Shown piece by piece: positions 32,501 through 39,581 of a stretch of DNA of 64,000 nt. This DNA is from Ursidibacter maritimus (GTDB taxonomy: Bacteria; Pseudomonadota; Gammaproteobacteria; Enterobacterales; Pasteurellaceae): contig NZ_LEKN01000012.1 of assembly GCF_009761395.1 (NCBI RefSeq), positions 48,181 through 112,180 on the forward strand. Reading direction: 5' to 3'. The notes under the pieces were generated by a model. That model ran no database searches. It worked only from the letters and a program-made list of their open reading frames with translations, and had not been told where the DNA came from. The position numbers and the translations under genes are program-made. Numbering within the stretch: position 1 is the first letter of the stretch; each line of letters begins with the position of its first letter.

Positions 32501-33664
32501 ACCACCGATGGCAATACCAAAGTCACGACCTTTTTGTACTGCTGCTTGACGACCGATGGCCATTGCAGAGTTACCGCCAGAAAATGTACCTTCGCCCATC
32601 GCCATACTGCCAATGGCCATAGCGTACGCCATAGAGCCGACAGTGGTCGACAATGCTTCACCAAAAGCACCATCACCAATAACGACAGTGCCCCCACGGC
32701 TCATTGCTGCATAATTACCGATCAGCACCCCTGCTTGTGAGTTATATGCACCGCCCCCATCTACAAAGCTAAATGTATCATTATCTGCAGAATACTTATC
32801 GAAAGCTGGGTGATATACGCCACCATTAAAAAAGTTATTGGCAGGGTTGCGTCTGTTTAGATGAGAGGTTTTAACGTCATTTGTCACTAGTAGATTGTTA
32901 CCAAGGATGACGTGATAATCTCCCCCTTTAGCTGTGATGTTGTTACCCATCACAAGTTTGTAATTACCTTGTGACGAAATATTATTACCAAAGACTGCAC
33001 TGCCAGTCCCTGATACATTATCATCGCGGCCAAAGAGAGTAACGTCGTTAGCATCTAATGAAATATTACTACCTGTAACAAGTAGATTTCTCGCCTTGGT
33101 ATAACCAGTTGCAGTTACATTGATACCAAATATTGCACTATTAGTTAGGTTATGGCTTTTGCCACGACTAGCCTCCCCCTCCGGGCCCGGCTTATCTGGG
33201 TAAGAGTCAATAACTTGAATGCCTTGCCCAACCAGCACGACAGGTTGGGAATCTCTTTCTGCCTCTGCTGCAGTTCTCATAGACCCAGCTTTGAATTCAG
33301 AGCCTATATGGTCTGGAGTCTGTGGTTCAACCTTAATATCTTGACCATAAACGGTATATGAGTTGGTGGCGACCGATTTTTTTGGTGCTGCAGCTACTGA
33401 AGCTGGATCCTTCTCATTCACCGACTTTGGATCCACATAATACTGGCGGACGACTACATCTGGTACAGTAACATTAGCACCAGTATTATCCGCATTCACA
33501 TGGTTTGCGGCTAATGCATCTGCACCCGCAAACGCTAACGCTACCGCAGCTGCTGCTTTACTTAAAGAAGATGATTTGGTTTTACCCTTTGCCGTTGATA
33601 ATTCTGAAACGGCAGTCCAACTTTGCGTTGAGTGGTTCCAAATCACTCGGAATATTTTATTCAT
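23600..33664 (-). CDS. Giant trimeric autotransporter adhesin (YadA/Hia-type)
   Basis: This type Vc secreted adhesin of 3354 residues trimerises its C-terminal barrel in the outer membrane. Residues 1-24 are an extended signal peptide region (MNKIFRVIWNHSTQSW), followed by a hydrophobic signal cut near ADALAA (52). Residues about 165-680 are YadA-like head repeats (SIAIG, SVALG, AVFGNN types), interrupted at about 541-643 by an Ala/Lys-rich coiled-coil insert. The long stalk alternates neck and Trp-ring/GIN-like modules (ATTQDVVNAINNSG) with collagen-like GxDGKxG tracts (about 2755-2820). The last ~90 residues are the anchor, ending GVGVGYQW. Large parts of the stalk are internally duplicated. 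It is flanked by palindromic repeats and is likely a surface attachment factor. Confidence 0.95.
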   Translation of the reverse strand: MNKIFRVIWNHSTQSWTAVSELSTAKGKTKSSSLSKAAAAVALAFAGADALAANHVNADNTGANVTVPDVVVRQYYVDPKSVNEKDPASVAAAPKKSVATNSYTVYGQDIKVEPQTPDHIGSEFKAGSMRTAAEAERDSQPVVLVGQGIQVIDSYPDKPGPEGEASRGKSHNLTNSAIFGINVTATGYTKARNLLVTGSNISLDANDVTLFGRDDNVSGTGSAVFGNNISSQGNYKLVMGNNITAKGGDYHVILGNNLLVTNDVKTSHLNRRNPANNFFNGGVYHPAFDKYSADNDTFSFVDGGGAYNSQAGVLIGNYAAMSRGGTVVIGDGAFGEALSTTVGSMAYAMAIGSMAMGEGTFSGGNSAMAIGRQAAVQKGRDFGIAIGGTAAVQGFGATAIGQSATAKSLQSIAIGGSDFLTAASTTSPSVGQQFATKYNADTTIADGVQSVALGVQAVSTGNHSLAFGTEAQAVSDLTIAQGRQAKAEGLRAVAQGALATANGTEALASGARARALGNQSTSVGANSFASTDNSIAIGNNAVAGTNKEQIQAAREALDAAEAAMLVAQKEYATKLEIQQEAAAEKVSFRFSKGPAAPETKAAQAKEDAAKVEYNTAKTAFEAKIADFKAKKQAYDAIALTKGQKKDAIAIGTGSTAAGEQSISVGFGNVVTGDNSGAFGDPSFISGNGTYALGNNNGAEGAPVAANNAGVFGNNNKMNGGGEESRIVGNNNTVNVANTFVVGNDVTATQANSVILGNDSTDRPATTENTATVRTYTYSGFEGKGAPDKGVVSVGAKGKERQIINVAAGNISATSTDAINGSQLYLVADRIEQGFNVSQRGEKTNAVANIIPTENIDFSNGTLTVATVTADGDGAKVVYDVATQKLATESTDGKAKVSPDAATVAGNNLAASNPNALTTAQNVADAINAAGWKAGNNDGTSAGFINPGDQVNFTNGKGTTSTVTANDKGGVNVTYNVDFGTLNVDSGVGTASGGAPNKVATTQDVMNAVNNAAFFVNSGQTGTGTNTGGNPAKTAVKAGDEVKFIAGENINIAQNGKEFTISAKASGSAGGLKVGTDPNLSVYPINGEFHIQGDPTSFTTTSINANDGKPVINVKTTQANTPEVGRTGSVIAPNAATGLVNDKVLAEAINNSGIRITVDKAADTTGTSTGRNTDNVVRPGTLVELIAGDGVDITQASNKFTISTKPQTPQTTTLDVNPETAPNNPGKVATPTNGDRMVNATQIANAINNSGWTLGNNTAKVGFINPGDRVNFVDSDSVTSDVKDKGNGVFDVTFNAKTAAPTIGDNGQAVKPAAGTSLVNASTLVDTVNNVSWTLQENGAEKDKVTAGNVVNFVNGTTTTVNITTAGDVSTVKVEVNATKFVADNKGDVTNNTNGTATTTNKADAPKLATTNDVVNAINNSGWIATSGKAEGGESETATEELVNPGEKVTLKAGKNLKVVQAGANFTFSTLDNVTFTNVTANEVKAGPVTINAAGIDAGSKPITNVTAGVNPTDAVNLQQLNATKVDVAAGTNVVSVVATPNATTGGTTYTVNAKDTKVQAAQDSLASVTATPAGADNITTYTVDVKAADVVTGTKGDIIVEGNKAKTDNADDTKLATTSDVVNAINNSGFTLKTSKVDGGEKLAGADEVINPGDEVELVAGKNLTVKQENGKVTYATKEDVSFTSVQLGAPNAAGAVTGPKLTADGDNIKVSKADGTTPTTITNVEGNLNGAKTGTTAPTTTGVAPADVNNSNVATVGDVLNAGFNLQNNGGEKDFVKAFDTLNIKDGGNTQAVVDVTNEGKVSNISVNVVGLPVQYTDANGKPVAKVGDKFYTVDAEGKPTTNEVAPEELVANVINPTAKPNQKGDATTLGNVVSGLKPYTAADAPDTKKAAAGLVNLAKDAPNAPSDNNVATVGDIRNMGWVVSAGDTYSEAVKNANEVKFVGDTGVTVTGETKNNVREIKIAFNAAADAGAVTNNANGTATTTDTKEAPKVATTQDVVNAINNSGFTATIARDDEAFDDEAGKKDYLVKPGSTVKLQAGKNLKVKQKDGEFTFATKDELEADKITLNGKPGTNGTDGQPAPAQPAPKADITVVNGPVGVDGLGSDGKPGETKTRIEYVPVNPDGTKGEPEKVATLNDGLKFQGNNNTDAPIAKKLNETLDIVGGSTDKDNVSDKNTYVENKGGKLTVKFADRPEFTEVKLTNNGNNVNLAADAVKPNTLVVGGKDNAPVTITNIASNLPETVNKGDTKADGSKADAPTTAQKTPDNVDSIKNNAATVSDVLNAGFNLQNNKEARDFVKPYDTLNFVNGGNTQAVVETDADGKVSNISVNVVGLPVQFTDPAGNPVAKVGDKYFRVNADGKPSNSEVKPENLTTNLINPAAAPNEKGEPVTLGNVKSNVPLLNEDDDTAPDQGLLDLRNVYAPTGEPNPIASNAATVGDLAHLGWVVTATDNGFGSQVRNADKVNFVGTGLATVTGDVKEGVATITVDVNAQDVVESAQQPVVYSTADGKKVFKAGDKFVTADGDVVEPKDVIASMNNGSNQTAPTKLTNIASSISSPENQAKPYLENLKNAAENPLTVNNAVNVGDLNNAIQNTGFNLTANGKDSSKVGPNATVDLNNTDGNIKITKDGNNVTFNLAPVVKIGGDNNKVTIDGDNGTIGGLSNKTFDPNNFVSGQAATEDQLGDVYNKLNTSINNSGFNLTGKANGGEFEDKSTDKRIGKDDSFTLNAGNNIKVTQIDNGYEVSLKDKIEVTDVQVGEKGADGKPGKDGTVGVNGKDGSSVVLNGKDGSIGLTGPKGADGKTPSANIKVVDGPAGVDGQPGETKTRIEYVPVNPDGTMGAPEKVATLNDGLKFVGNDGKVVTKKLNETLDIVGGAKANTPVSDKNTYVENIDGKLVVKFAETPEFKGVSLKNGDNVVNMTTTAPNTLTLGDNNAPVTVNNVAGNLQGAKTGTTEPTTSASFPAANVNDIKNNAATVGDVLNAGWNLQGNGAAKDFVKPYDTVNFKDGKGTTAKVDTSADGKVSNVTFDVKAVDGKGTTATVTNEGIKVDVKAVDGKGTTATVTNEGIKVDVKADNTGKGTNVTVGPNGVKVDLKVDGDSITVDDNGNLVVAAPKTTTLTPNADGTVSAPTDAAEAAKVVNATTVANAINKSGFTLTTSENGGKKDPASTGAEVINPGKKVDMAAGKNLTVKQEANGKVTYATADDVSFNKVEATESIGIKDGPSMSTTGINAGNKVISNVAPGVKDTDAVNVSQLKGTVNNVANQLNNKINRQGKDLRAGIAGANAAAGLPQVYIPGKSMVAASAGTFKGQSAVAVGYSRASDNGKLILKLQGNANTRGDVGGSVGVGYQW
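24438..24563 (-). repeat. 63-bp tandem repeat inside the adhesin stalk
   Basis: Two 63-bp units (24438-24500 and 24501-24563) differ at one base. They encode consecutive 21-residue copies of a KAVDGKGTTATVTNEG module, and a partial third unit follows. Such exact units can expand or contract by recombination and change stalk length. Confidence 0.85.
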
Positions 33665-33684
33665 ATAAAAATAACCTTTTTATT

Positions 33685-33702
33685 GTTCTAGTTTTCTAGA
33701 AC
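33685..33702. promoter_or_regulatory. Inverted repeat in the adhesin leader
   Basis: GTTCTAG-TTTT-CTAGAAC is a perfect 7-bp inverted repeat about 21 bases upstream of the adhesin start codon. A second hairpin, GAATAG...CTATTC (33714-33738), lies beside it. They may be an operator or an mRNA structure controlling translation of the giant adhesin. Confidence 0.4.
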
Positions 33703-33738
33703 TCAGTTATGTTGAATAGTGCAGTTTTTACGCTATTC

Positions 33739-34149
33739 AAATACACACAGGTAGTACAGCTTGACTACCCACTCTACAATGCTATAAACATAAGGTTTAA
33801 CACCCGTTTATGCTTGTTTTGGATATTTGCAATAGAAAGATCTATCACAAATACAACCTAATAATTGTAGAAGTCAAACCAGTAAATGTCAATTATGGCT
33901 CTAATAGGATTTTCAGATAGAATTGCCTACTTTGCGATAGTGAAAAGGTAAAGTAAAAAAAGTCAGCGTTGTGTAAGTATCATTCAAACGCTGTACAATT
34001 AATGCCAAAGAAAAAATGAGCTGTGCGATTACGGATACGGATTTTTGTTGTGCAATTAAATGGATTTAGCACAATGGAACAGGTGCTACAAGCGGTGAGA
34101 TTAGTTGGTTTTTTTGCAAATCTATCGTTGATATTGTGTATTCAAACAC
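33739..34149. other. Non-coding leader region upstream of the adhesin
   Basis: No credible reading frame occurs here on either strand. It should contain the adhesin promoter (minus strand) and has an uptake-signal core near 34089, CAAGCGGTGAGATT. I could not pick a single promoter with confidence. Confidence 0.4.
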
Positions 34150-34158
34150 AGGTTGTGT

Positions 34159-34309
34159 AATGGTAAGAATAAAATTTTATAAATTTTTTGAACTTTTTTT
34201 TAATGCCTTAGTCTTACCATTCGCTAAATGCTTAAACCCGTGTAGCAAGTTTTTTTCATTTCTTAGGTAAAGACCTCCGCCGATATTATGTTGATATCGG
34301 CTTTTTTTT
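34159..34309 (+). ncRNA. Candidate small RNA upstream of the adhesin
   Basis: A strong rho-independent terminator (34279-34309) faces the + strand although no + strand gene precedes it. Upstream, TTGTGT and TGTAAT about 16 bp apart could be a promoter ending near 34160. The putative RNA could fold: GGTAAGA (34162-34168) pairs with TCTTACC (34212-34218), a small AGGT-AAAG-ACCT hairpin follows, then the terminator. No match to a known sRNA was recognised. It lies between two minus-strand genes, antisense to any long adhesin leader. Confidence 0.4.
34279..34309 (+). terminator. Rho-independent terminator without an upstream gene
   Basis: GCCGATAT (34279-34286) and ATATCGGC (34294-34301) form a perfect 8-bp stem with a 7-base loop, followed by eight T (34302-34309). 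The T run fixes the direction as +. Confidence 0.8.
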
Positions 34310-34380
34310 CGCCTTTTGTCAGTTTTATTTGGCGTGATAAGTTAAGGCTATTTATTTGATTAGTTGTTATGTTTGATAGA

Positions 34381-34471
34381 CGGACACACGCAGTGTGTCC
34401 CTACACCACGAAATAAATTTTTTATTTTTCAATTGGTTATGATTTTGGTAGGGACACACTGCGTGTGTCCG
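34381..34471. repeat. Dispersed palindromic repeat, copy 2
   Basis: CGGACACACGCAGTGTGTCC opens and GGGACACACTGCGTGTGTCC closes a 91-bp inverted-repeat element. Its core (AAATAAATTTTTTATTTTTC, then AATTGGTTAT) matches copy 1 at 23372. It lies 19 bp past the stop of tyrP and may also act as its terminator. Confidence 0.75.
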
Positions 34472-34489
34472 AACGATGAAATGAACAAA

Positions 34490-35704
34490 TTAACCAACTA
34501 CTTTCGGTAATAACCCTTGTTCAATTAAGAAAGGCACAATCACGATAAACACACCAATCACTAACGCAGTGAGTAGTGATGCCTTCCCACCTTTTACTCG
34601 GTAAGCTAATGTTGGATATTGGGAACGAAGTTTCCATACCATCGCAATTGGTAACACAATCGCATAAAAGGCAAACATCTGCCCTGCATAACCTAATGCC
34701 GCAATAAATCCTTGTGGGTAGAAGAAGGCGAATAACATTGGCGGAATAAAGGTCATTGCCCCTAATGTTGCTCGGTTTGCCTGAATGTTTACACGTTTTA
34801 ATAAATCGTCTAAAGCTTCGAGCAAACCAAGTGCTACGCCTAAGAATGACGTGATCAAGGCAAGTGCGGAGAAAATTCTAACCACTGCACCAATAATGGA
34901 ACTGCCGGTAATCTGTGCTGCGGCTTCCGCCAAGCCATTTAATGTTGGGTCTTTTTCTAAGATTTGTAAAAATTCTGTTTGGCTTAATACCCCGTGAGTT
35001 GCCAACTGCCATAAAATGTAAGCCACGAGCGGAATTGCTGTCCCGACTAAAATCGAAATGCGGAGGGCTTTTACATTCCCGTCTAGATATTTATTTAAAC
35101 TTGGAATCGAGCCATGAAAGCCAAAAGCGGTGAAGAAAATTGGGCTGGCTGAAATCAATAAAGCATTATCAATCGGCATTTCTAATAGGTTTTCTACGGA
35201 AACCTTAGGTAACAATAAAACTAACACCAATAAGAAAGCCAAGATTTTACTGGTAAACAACAGGCGATTGACTGCATCAACACTGGTTGTGCCAACGATA
35301 ACAAATACCCCAAACAGCAGGGTAAATAAAACCCCTGCAATGCGTGTGGTGGTTTCTGCATCCGAAATTGTGGGTAAAAATGCGGCTAATAATGAGCTAC
35401 CCCCCGAGACATAAGCTGACAAAATCGCATACAAGAAAATGATTAACACCGCAGTGGAAACCACTCGCCCAAATGTGCCGTAATATTTTTCAGCCAATGT
35501 ACCGATACCTGCATCACTGTCAACTGTTTGATACAGTTCTACAAATAACAACGCACTAAAACAGAGTAATAACCATAACCCCACCAATAACACCATGGTA
35601 AAACCAAACCCAATACCTGCTGATGTTAATGGCATTGCCAACATACCGCCACCAATTGTTGTACCTGCAACAATAAGCGTACTACCAAATGTTTTATTTT
35701 TCAT
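34490..35704 (-). CDS. tyrP: Tyrosine-specific transporter, HAAAP family
   Basis: This is a 404-residue inner-membrane amino-acid/proton symporter with about 11 hydrophobic helices. It opens MKNKTFGSTLIVAGTTIGGG and continues MLAMPLTSAGIGFG, closely matching E. coli TyrP (403 residues) rather than Mtr or TnaB. It imports tyrosine, perhaps with other aromatic amino acids. The gene stands alone, and no TyrR box was identified with confidence. Confidence 0.87.
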   Translation of the reverse strand: MKNKTFGSTLIVAGTTIGGGMLAMPLTSAGIGFGFTMVLLVGLWLLLCFSALLFVELYQTVDSDAGIGTLAEKYYGTFGRVVSTAVLIIFLYAILSAYVSGGSSLLAAFLPTISDAETTTRIAGVLFTLLFGVFVIVGTTSVDAVNRLLFTSKILAFLLVLVLLLPKVSVENLLEMPIDNALLISASPIFFTAFGFHGSIPSLNKYLDGNVKALRISILVGTAIPLVAYILWQLATHGVLSQTEFLQILEKDPTLNGLAEAAAQITGSSIIGAVVRIFSALALITSFLGVALGLLEALDDLLKRVNIQANRATLGAMTFIPPMLFAFFYPQGFIAALGYAGQMFAFYAIVLPIAMVWKLRSQYPTLAYRVKGGKASLLTALVIGVFIVIVPFLIEQGLLPKVVG

Positions 35705-35837
35705 ACAAACCTCTAAAATTAAAAAAACAGCGGCATTGTATATATAACAAAACAGATTGTAAATTTATTATTACAAAAAAATAGATTATTGCTTGATAAA
35801 AAACGGATTTGAAAGGAAAAGTATGGAAGCTCAAATG

Positions 35838-35879
35838 AATCTGACAGATACTGTAATTTTAAACAGACACTGTCAGATT
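35838..35879. terminator. Inverted repeat after phoX
   Basis: AATCTGACAG (35838-35847) and CTGTCAGATT (35870-35879) are perfectly complementary, about 20 bases after the phoX stop. T content after the stem is modest, so termination strength is uncertain. Confidence 0.5.
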
Positions 35880-35898
35880 AGGTTAGATCGTCTGTAAA

Positions 35899-37842
35899 TT
35901 AACTACCTATTACACCGCCATCATCTTTTGTAATTACCACTGTGGCAGCTCTTGGTCTGCTGTGACCATCTGGCCAGCTAGACACTGCTGTTGGATTTAG
36001 CGGATCGCTATCTCCATCTTTCGGCTCACCTGGGTGCTGAATGTTAATAAATAGGGTTTTATTGTCTGGTGTAAAGGCAATTCCCGTAACCTCACTGCCA
36101 TTTGGAGCGGTCAGAAAACGACGGTATTCACCAGTCCCTGGAATAGTTGCAACCATCTGATTATTCCCCATACCAGCGTATTCCTTTTCATTCAATCTGG
36201 AAGAAGAAACGTCCGTTTGAATCCACAGTACGCCTCGATAATCAAAAGCTAAGCCATCTGGGCTACCGAAAATATCCCCCATAATGTTGCCCCTATGTTC
36301 CTCTTTGGGTGAATCTGGGTTTCCTGCTAATACAAAAATGTTCCACTTAAAGCTTAATTCAGTGCCATCACCATTTTTCTCTTTCCAACGAATAATATGT
36401 CCAAAACGGTTGTTGTTACGAGGGTTTGCGGCATCAGTACCAGGTTTGCCTTCTTTACCCCTTTCACTATTATTGGTTAAGGTACAATAAAGACTGCCAG
36501 ACTCAAATGGATCGGCACTGATCCATTCAGGTCTATCCATTTTGGTCGCCCCTAATACATCACCTGCCATACGAGTTTTGACCAACACTTCACCTTGGTC
36601 AGCAAAACCATTTTCAGGAGTCAAACCATTTTGTCCAAACACAAGTGGTAGCCACTCTCCACTGCCATCTTCGTTGAATTTTGCGACATAGAGCGTTCCT
36701 TCTTCAAGCAAGCGCATATTCGCAACCCGATCTCCTTCTTTATAACGATTTTTGGAGACAAATTTGTAGATATATTCAAAGCGTTGGTCATCTCCCATAT
36801 AAACGGCGACTTGTCCGTTTGGCGTGATGACCATTTCAGCCCCTTCATGCTTAATACGGCCTAACATCGTATGTTTACGAGGGGTCGAAGTTGGATTAAA
36901 AGGATCAATCTCCACTACCCAGCCAAAACGATTTGGCTCATTGGGATTAATTTCAGTATTGAAACGCTCATCTTCTTTACTCCAAAGGTAAGATTTCTCT
37001 TTAGATTTAATGCCATAACGTTTTTCCAATGCGGTTAGATTATTGCTTGGATTAACAAAAATATCGCTCCAGTTTTCTTCACAAGTTAAATAAGTTCCCC
37101 AAGGCGTTTTGCCATTGGCACAGTTTTGCATTGTACCGAGTACCACTATACCTTTTGGATCGGCTGCAGTCTTCATTAAATCATTACCCGCAGCAGGACC
37201 TGTTACGAGCATAGGAGTATGCGGTGTAATTCGACGAGCAAATGACGAAGGCATTACCACACTCCATTCATTATTTTCTCGTTTAACTTCAACGACTGAA
37301 ATCCCCATTGCATTCTGGCTTTTACGCACTTTGGTTAAATCCCAATTTTCGATACCGTCTTTAAACAATAAACCATTGTCCACATACTCGTGGTTCATTG
37401 CTAATAGGCCATGTGTTGCGGTGTTTGAACCATAAGGTAAAGGAAAAAATGCCATTCCATCATGGTGCATACCTGCTTGAGCGGCTTGTTCTTCCGCTGA
37501 ATTGGACGCATCAAATTTGAATTTTGGCATATTGCCCACTATACCGACAGGATCTCCCCACTTATAAAATGCCCTTGCCGTATAGCCTTTAGGTACAATA
37601 ACTTTATCTTCTGTTGAAAAAGGGACACTGGTAAATCCTAAAGATGTTGCCCTTTCGAAAGTAGGTGCTGTTTTGGCAAAGCTAAGCGAAGGCATCATTG
37701 CCACAGAACCTAATACAGCCCCCGATTGCAATAATTTTCTGCGAGAAAGATGACAATCTAAAACTTGAGAAAACGCAAGGTTTTCCGAATCATTACAAAT
37801 ATCTTCTGCATTTGTTGTTTTCAATGATAATGGTTTACTCAT
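35899..37842 (-). CDS. phoX: PhoX-family alkaline phosphatase
   Basis: This is a Ca/Fe-dependent phosphatase that frees phosphate from organic esters in the periplasm. The N-terminus has a twin-arginine signal, LSRRKLLQSGAVLGSVAMM, so it is exported folded by the Tat system. The rest (about 647 residues in all) has the PhoX/DUF839 beta-propeller features: HDGMAFFPL, AMNHEYVD, CEENWSD, GSPDGLAFDYRG and INIQHPGEP. A clear Pho box upstream indicates control by PhoB under phosphate limitation. An AGGAG site precedes the ATG. Confidence 0.9.
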   Translation of the reverse strand: MSKPLSLKTTNAEDICNDSENLAFSQVLDCHLSRRKLLQSGAVLGSVAMMPSLSFAKTAPTFERATSLGFTSVPFSTEDKVIVPKGYTARAFYKWGDPVGIVGNMPKFKFDASNSAEEQAAQAGMHHDGMAFFPLPYGSNTATHGLLAMNHEYVDNGLLFKDGIENWDLTKVRKSQNAMGISVVEVKRENNEWSVVMPSSFARRITPHTPMLVTGPAAGNDLMKTAADPKGIVVLGTMQNCANGKTPWGTYLTCEENWSDIFVNPSNNLTALEKRYGIKSKEKSYLWSKEDERFNTEINPNEPNRFGWVVEIDPFNPTSTPRKHTMLGRIKHEGAEMVITPNGQVAVYMGDDQRFEYIYKFVSKNRYKEGDRVANMRLLEEGTLYVAKFNEDGSGEWLPLVFGQNGLTPENGFADQGEVLVKTRMAGDVLGATKMDRPEWISADPFESGSLYCTLTNNSERGKEGKPGTDAANPRNNNRFGHIIRWKEKNGDGTELSFKWNIFVLAGNPDSPKEEHRGNIMGDIFGSPDGLAFDYRGVLWIQTDVSSSRLNEKEYAGMGNNQMVATIPGTGEYRRFLTAPNGSEVTGIAFTPDNKTLFINIQHPGEPKDGDSDPLNPTAVSSWPDGHSRPRAATVVITKDDGGVIGS

Positions 37843-37907
37843 AGATAATATCTCCTGAAGGTAATCAAAGGTTCTTTTATAGAACGCAGGCAGTTTATCA
37901 AGGGAAT

Positions 37908-37925
37908 GTGACAGTTTGATGACAT
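37908..37925 (-). promoter_or_regulatory. Pho box upstream of phoX
   Basis: On the minus strand the 18 bases ATGTCATCAAACTGTCAC match the PhoB consensus CTGTCATAWAWCTGTCAY at nearly every position. TGATAA, a plausible -10, begins 8 bases downstream. The distance to the phoX start codon (about 66 bp) is suitable. Confidence 0.78.
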
Positions 37926-38152
37926 TGAATTGTTTATGAGAACCACATTGGGATAAATCAGAGAATACAGTGTAGAACCGCTATCAATATATTTATGTAT
38001 AAGATCAGACTTGATCTGGCAATTCACGATAAAGAATGGGTGAATAATGGGGAATTTATGTCTTACTTAATCAAAATCAGTGTAACAGACAAAATGGATT
38101 GGGGCGGAAGGAATTTAAGGTCAAATTAGGTTTGATCTTCCACACATAAATT

Positions 38153-38172
38153 AGGGGCTAATACTAGCCCCT
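38153..38172 (-). terminator. Terminator of gmhA
   Basis: AGGGGCTA (38153-38160) and TAGCCCCT (38165-38172) make a perfect 8-bp stem with an ATAC loop, 8 bases past the gmhA stop. The remaining gap up to phoX holds only the phoX promoter and a weaker hairpin near 38117-38139. Confidence 0.75.
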
Positions 38173-38179
38173 GATTTGA

Positions 38180-38764
38180 TTATTCCGATTTCGCCATTTC
38201 AAACTCAATCAACATCATTAAAATATGGATGACTTTAATGTGTACTTCTTGAATACGATCTGCGTAGCGGAAATGGGGTACTCGGATTTCAACATCGGCA
38301 AGCCCAGCCATTTTTCCACCGTCTTTACCGGTTAAAGCGATCACTTTCATTCCTTTTTTCTTCGCTGCGTCAATGGCATTTAACACATTTTGCGAATTGC
38401 CCGATGTCGATATGCCAAATAATACATCGCCTTTTTGCCCTACCGCTTCAACATAACGAGAGAAAACATATTCATAGCCAAAATCGTTACTGACACAGCT
38501 TAAATGGCTAACGTCTGAAATGGCAATCGCTGGATAACCTGGGCGGTTTTCACGATAACGCCCTGTCAGTTCTTCTGCAAAGTGCATTGCATCACAATGT
38601 GAACCGCCATTACCGCAAGAAAGCACTTTTCCGCCTTGTTTAAAGCTATCTGAAATCAGTAATGCTGCTTGTTGAATTAAATTCAGGTTGTTTTCATCTT
38701 TGATAAATTTATCTAATACTTCTGCTGCTTCTTGAAGCTCTGCCAAAATCTGTTGCTGATACAT
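38180..38764 (-). CDS. gmhA: Phosphoheptose isomerase GmhA
   Basis: GmhA converts sedoheptulose 7-phosphate to D-glycero-D-manno-heptose 7-phosphate for the lipopolysaccharide inner core. The SIS domain motifs are present in 194 residues: [20 protein letters not shown] (about 50-69), [15 protein letters not shown] and ALTGKDGG, with the Zn-binding His/Glu set. The next enzyme but one of the pathway, GmhB, is also encoded in this window at 44.3 kb. Confidence 0.95.
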   Translation of the reverse strand: MYQQQILAELQEAAEVLDKFIKDENNLNLIQQAALLISDSFKQGGKVLSCGNGGSHCDAMHFAEELTGRYRENRPGYPAIAISDVSHLSCVSNDFGYEYVFSRYVEAVGQKGDVLFGISTSGNSQNVLNAIDAAKKKGMKVIALTGKDGGKMAGLADVEIRVPHFRYADRIQEVHIKVIHILMMLIEFEMAKSE

Positions 38765-38797
38765 AATTGCTCCTTTTGCAAAAAAATGGGTAAATCT

Positions 38798-38807
38798 GAC
38801 CGCTTGT
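38798..38807 (-). other. DNA uptake signal core (Apl type)
   Basis: The minus strand reads ACAAGCGGTC, the core used for natural DNA uptake in the Actinobacillus pleuropneumoniae/Mannheimia branch. Other perfect cores occur in this window, for example on the + strand at 827-836. Confidence 0.7.
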
Positions 38808-38928
38808 TATCGATCAAACGAATGAAGTCTATCACAATGCCCCATACTTAACACTAGGAAAAATGGCGGAAATTAGGTAAAATCGGCACGATTTATCATT
38901 CATCTCACTTTATTGAAAGGACAAAACA

Positions 38929-39486
38929 ATGATCAATGAAATTAAAAAAGATACGCAAGACCGTATGGAAAAAAGCCTTGAAGCGTTAAAAGGCCATATT
39001 TCTAAAATTCGTACAGGTCGTGCTCAACCAAGTTTATTAGATGGCATTCAAGTCGATTATTACGGTTCTGCTACGCCATTACGTCAATTAGCAAACGTGG
39101 TCGCAGAAGATGCTCGTACATTAGCGGTAACCGTTTTCGACCGCTCGTTAATCAGTGCAGTAGAAAAAGCAATTTTAACGTCAGATTTAGGGTTAAACCC
39201 TTCTTCTGCGGGCACAACCATTCGTGTGCCACTTCCACCATTAACAGAAGAACGTCGTCGTGATTTAATCAAAATTGTAAAAGGCGAAGGCGAACAAGGC
39301 AAAGTGGCAATCCGTAACGTGCGTCGTGATGCAAATGATAAAATCAAAGCATTAGAAAAAGAGAAAGAAATCAGCGAAAACGAAGAGCGTAAAGCACAAG
39401 AAGATATCCAAAAAATCACTGATACTTATATTAAGAAAGTCGATGAGATTTTAGCGGATAAAGAAAAAGAGTTAATGGATTTCTAA
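38929..39486 (+). CDS. frr: Ribosome recycling factor
   Basis: This 185-residue cytoplasmic factor splits post-termination ribosomes with EF-G. The sequence is typical throughout: [20 protein letters not shown] near the start, [15 protein letters not shown] and [15 protein letters not shown]. It has its own promoter region and an AAAGGAC ribosome site. The usual neighbours (tsf, pyrH) are not adjacent. Confidence 0.97.
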   Translation: MINEIKKDTQDRMEKSLEALKGHISKIRTGRAQPSLLDGIQVDYYGSATPLRQLANVVAEDARTLAVTVFDRSLISAVEKAILTSDLGLNPSSAGTTIRVPLPPLTEERRRDLIKIVKGEGEQGKVAIRNVRRDANDKIKALEKEKEISENEERKAQEDIQKITDTYIKKVDEILADKEKELMDF

Positions 39487-39527
39487 TTTTATTGAGATTT
39501 CTGATAAAGCTTAATTTGTTTGGCGTA

Positions 39528-39550
39528 ATGGACACACACAGTGTGTCCAT
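39528..39550 (+). terminator. Terminator of frr formed by a half copy of the dispersed repeat
   Basis: ATGGACACAC (39528-39537) and GTGTGTCCAT (39541-39550) form a perfect 10-bp stem with an ACA loop, followed by TTATTTTATT. The stem is the same GGACACAC/GTGTGTCC palindrome that ends the dispersed repeats at 23.4 and 34.4 kb. Confidence 0.72.
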
Positions 39551-39581
39551 TTATTTTATTACCAGAAAACCAATAAGTTAA

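Noticed and set aside
23844..33699. Many open frames on the + strand across the adhesin
   Set aside because: They are antisense shadows of the repetitive, low-complexity adhesin gene, with no ribosome sites or recognisable families.
34159..34309. 6S RNA, GcvB or Spot 42 as identity of the candidate small RNA
   Set aside because: None of the conserved core sequences or folds of these RNAs could be found in the stretch.
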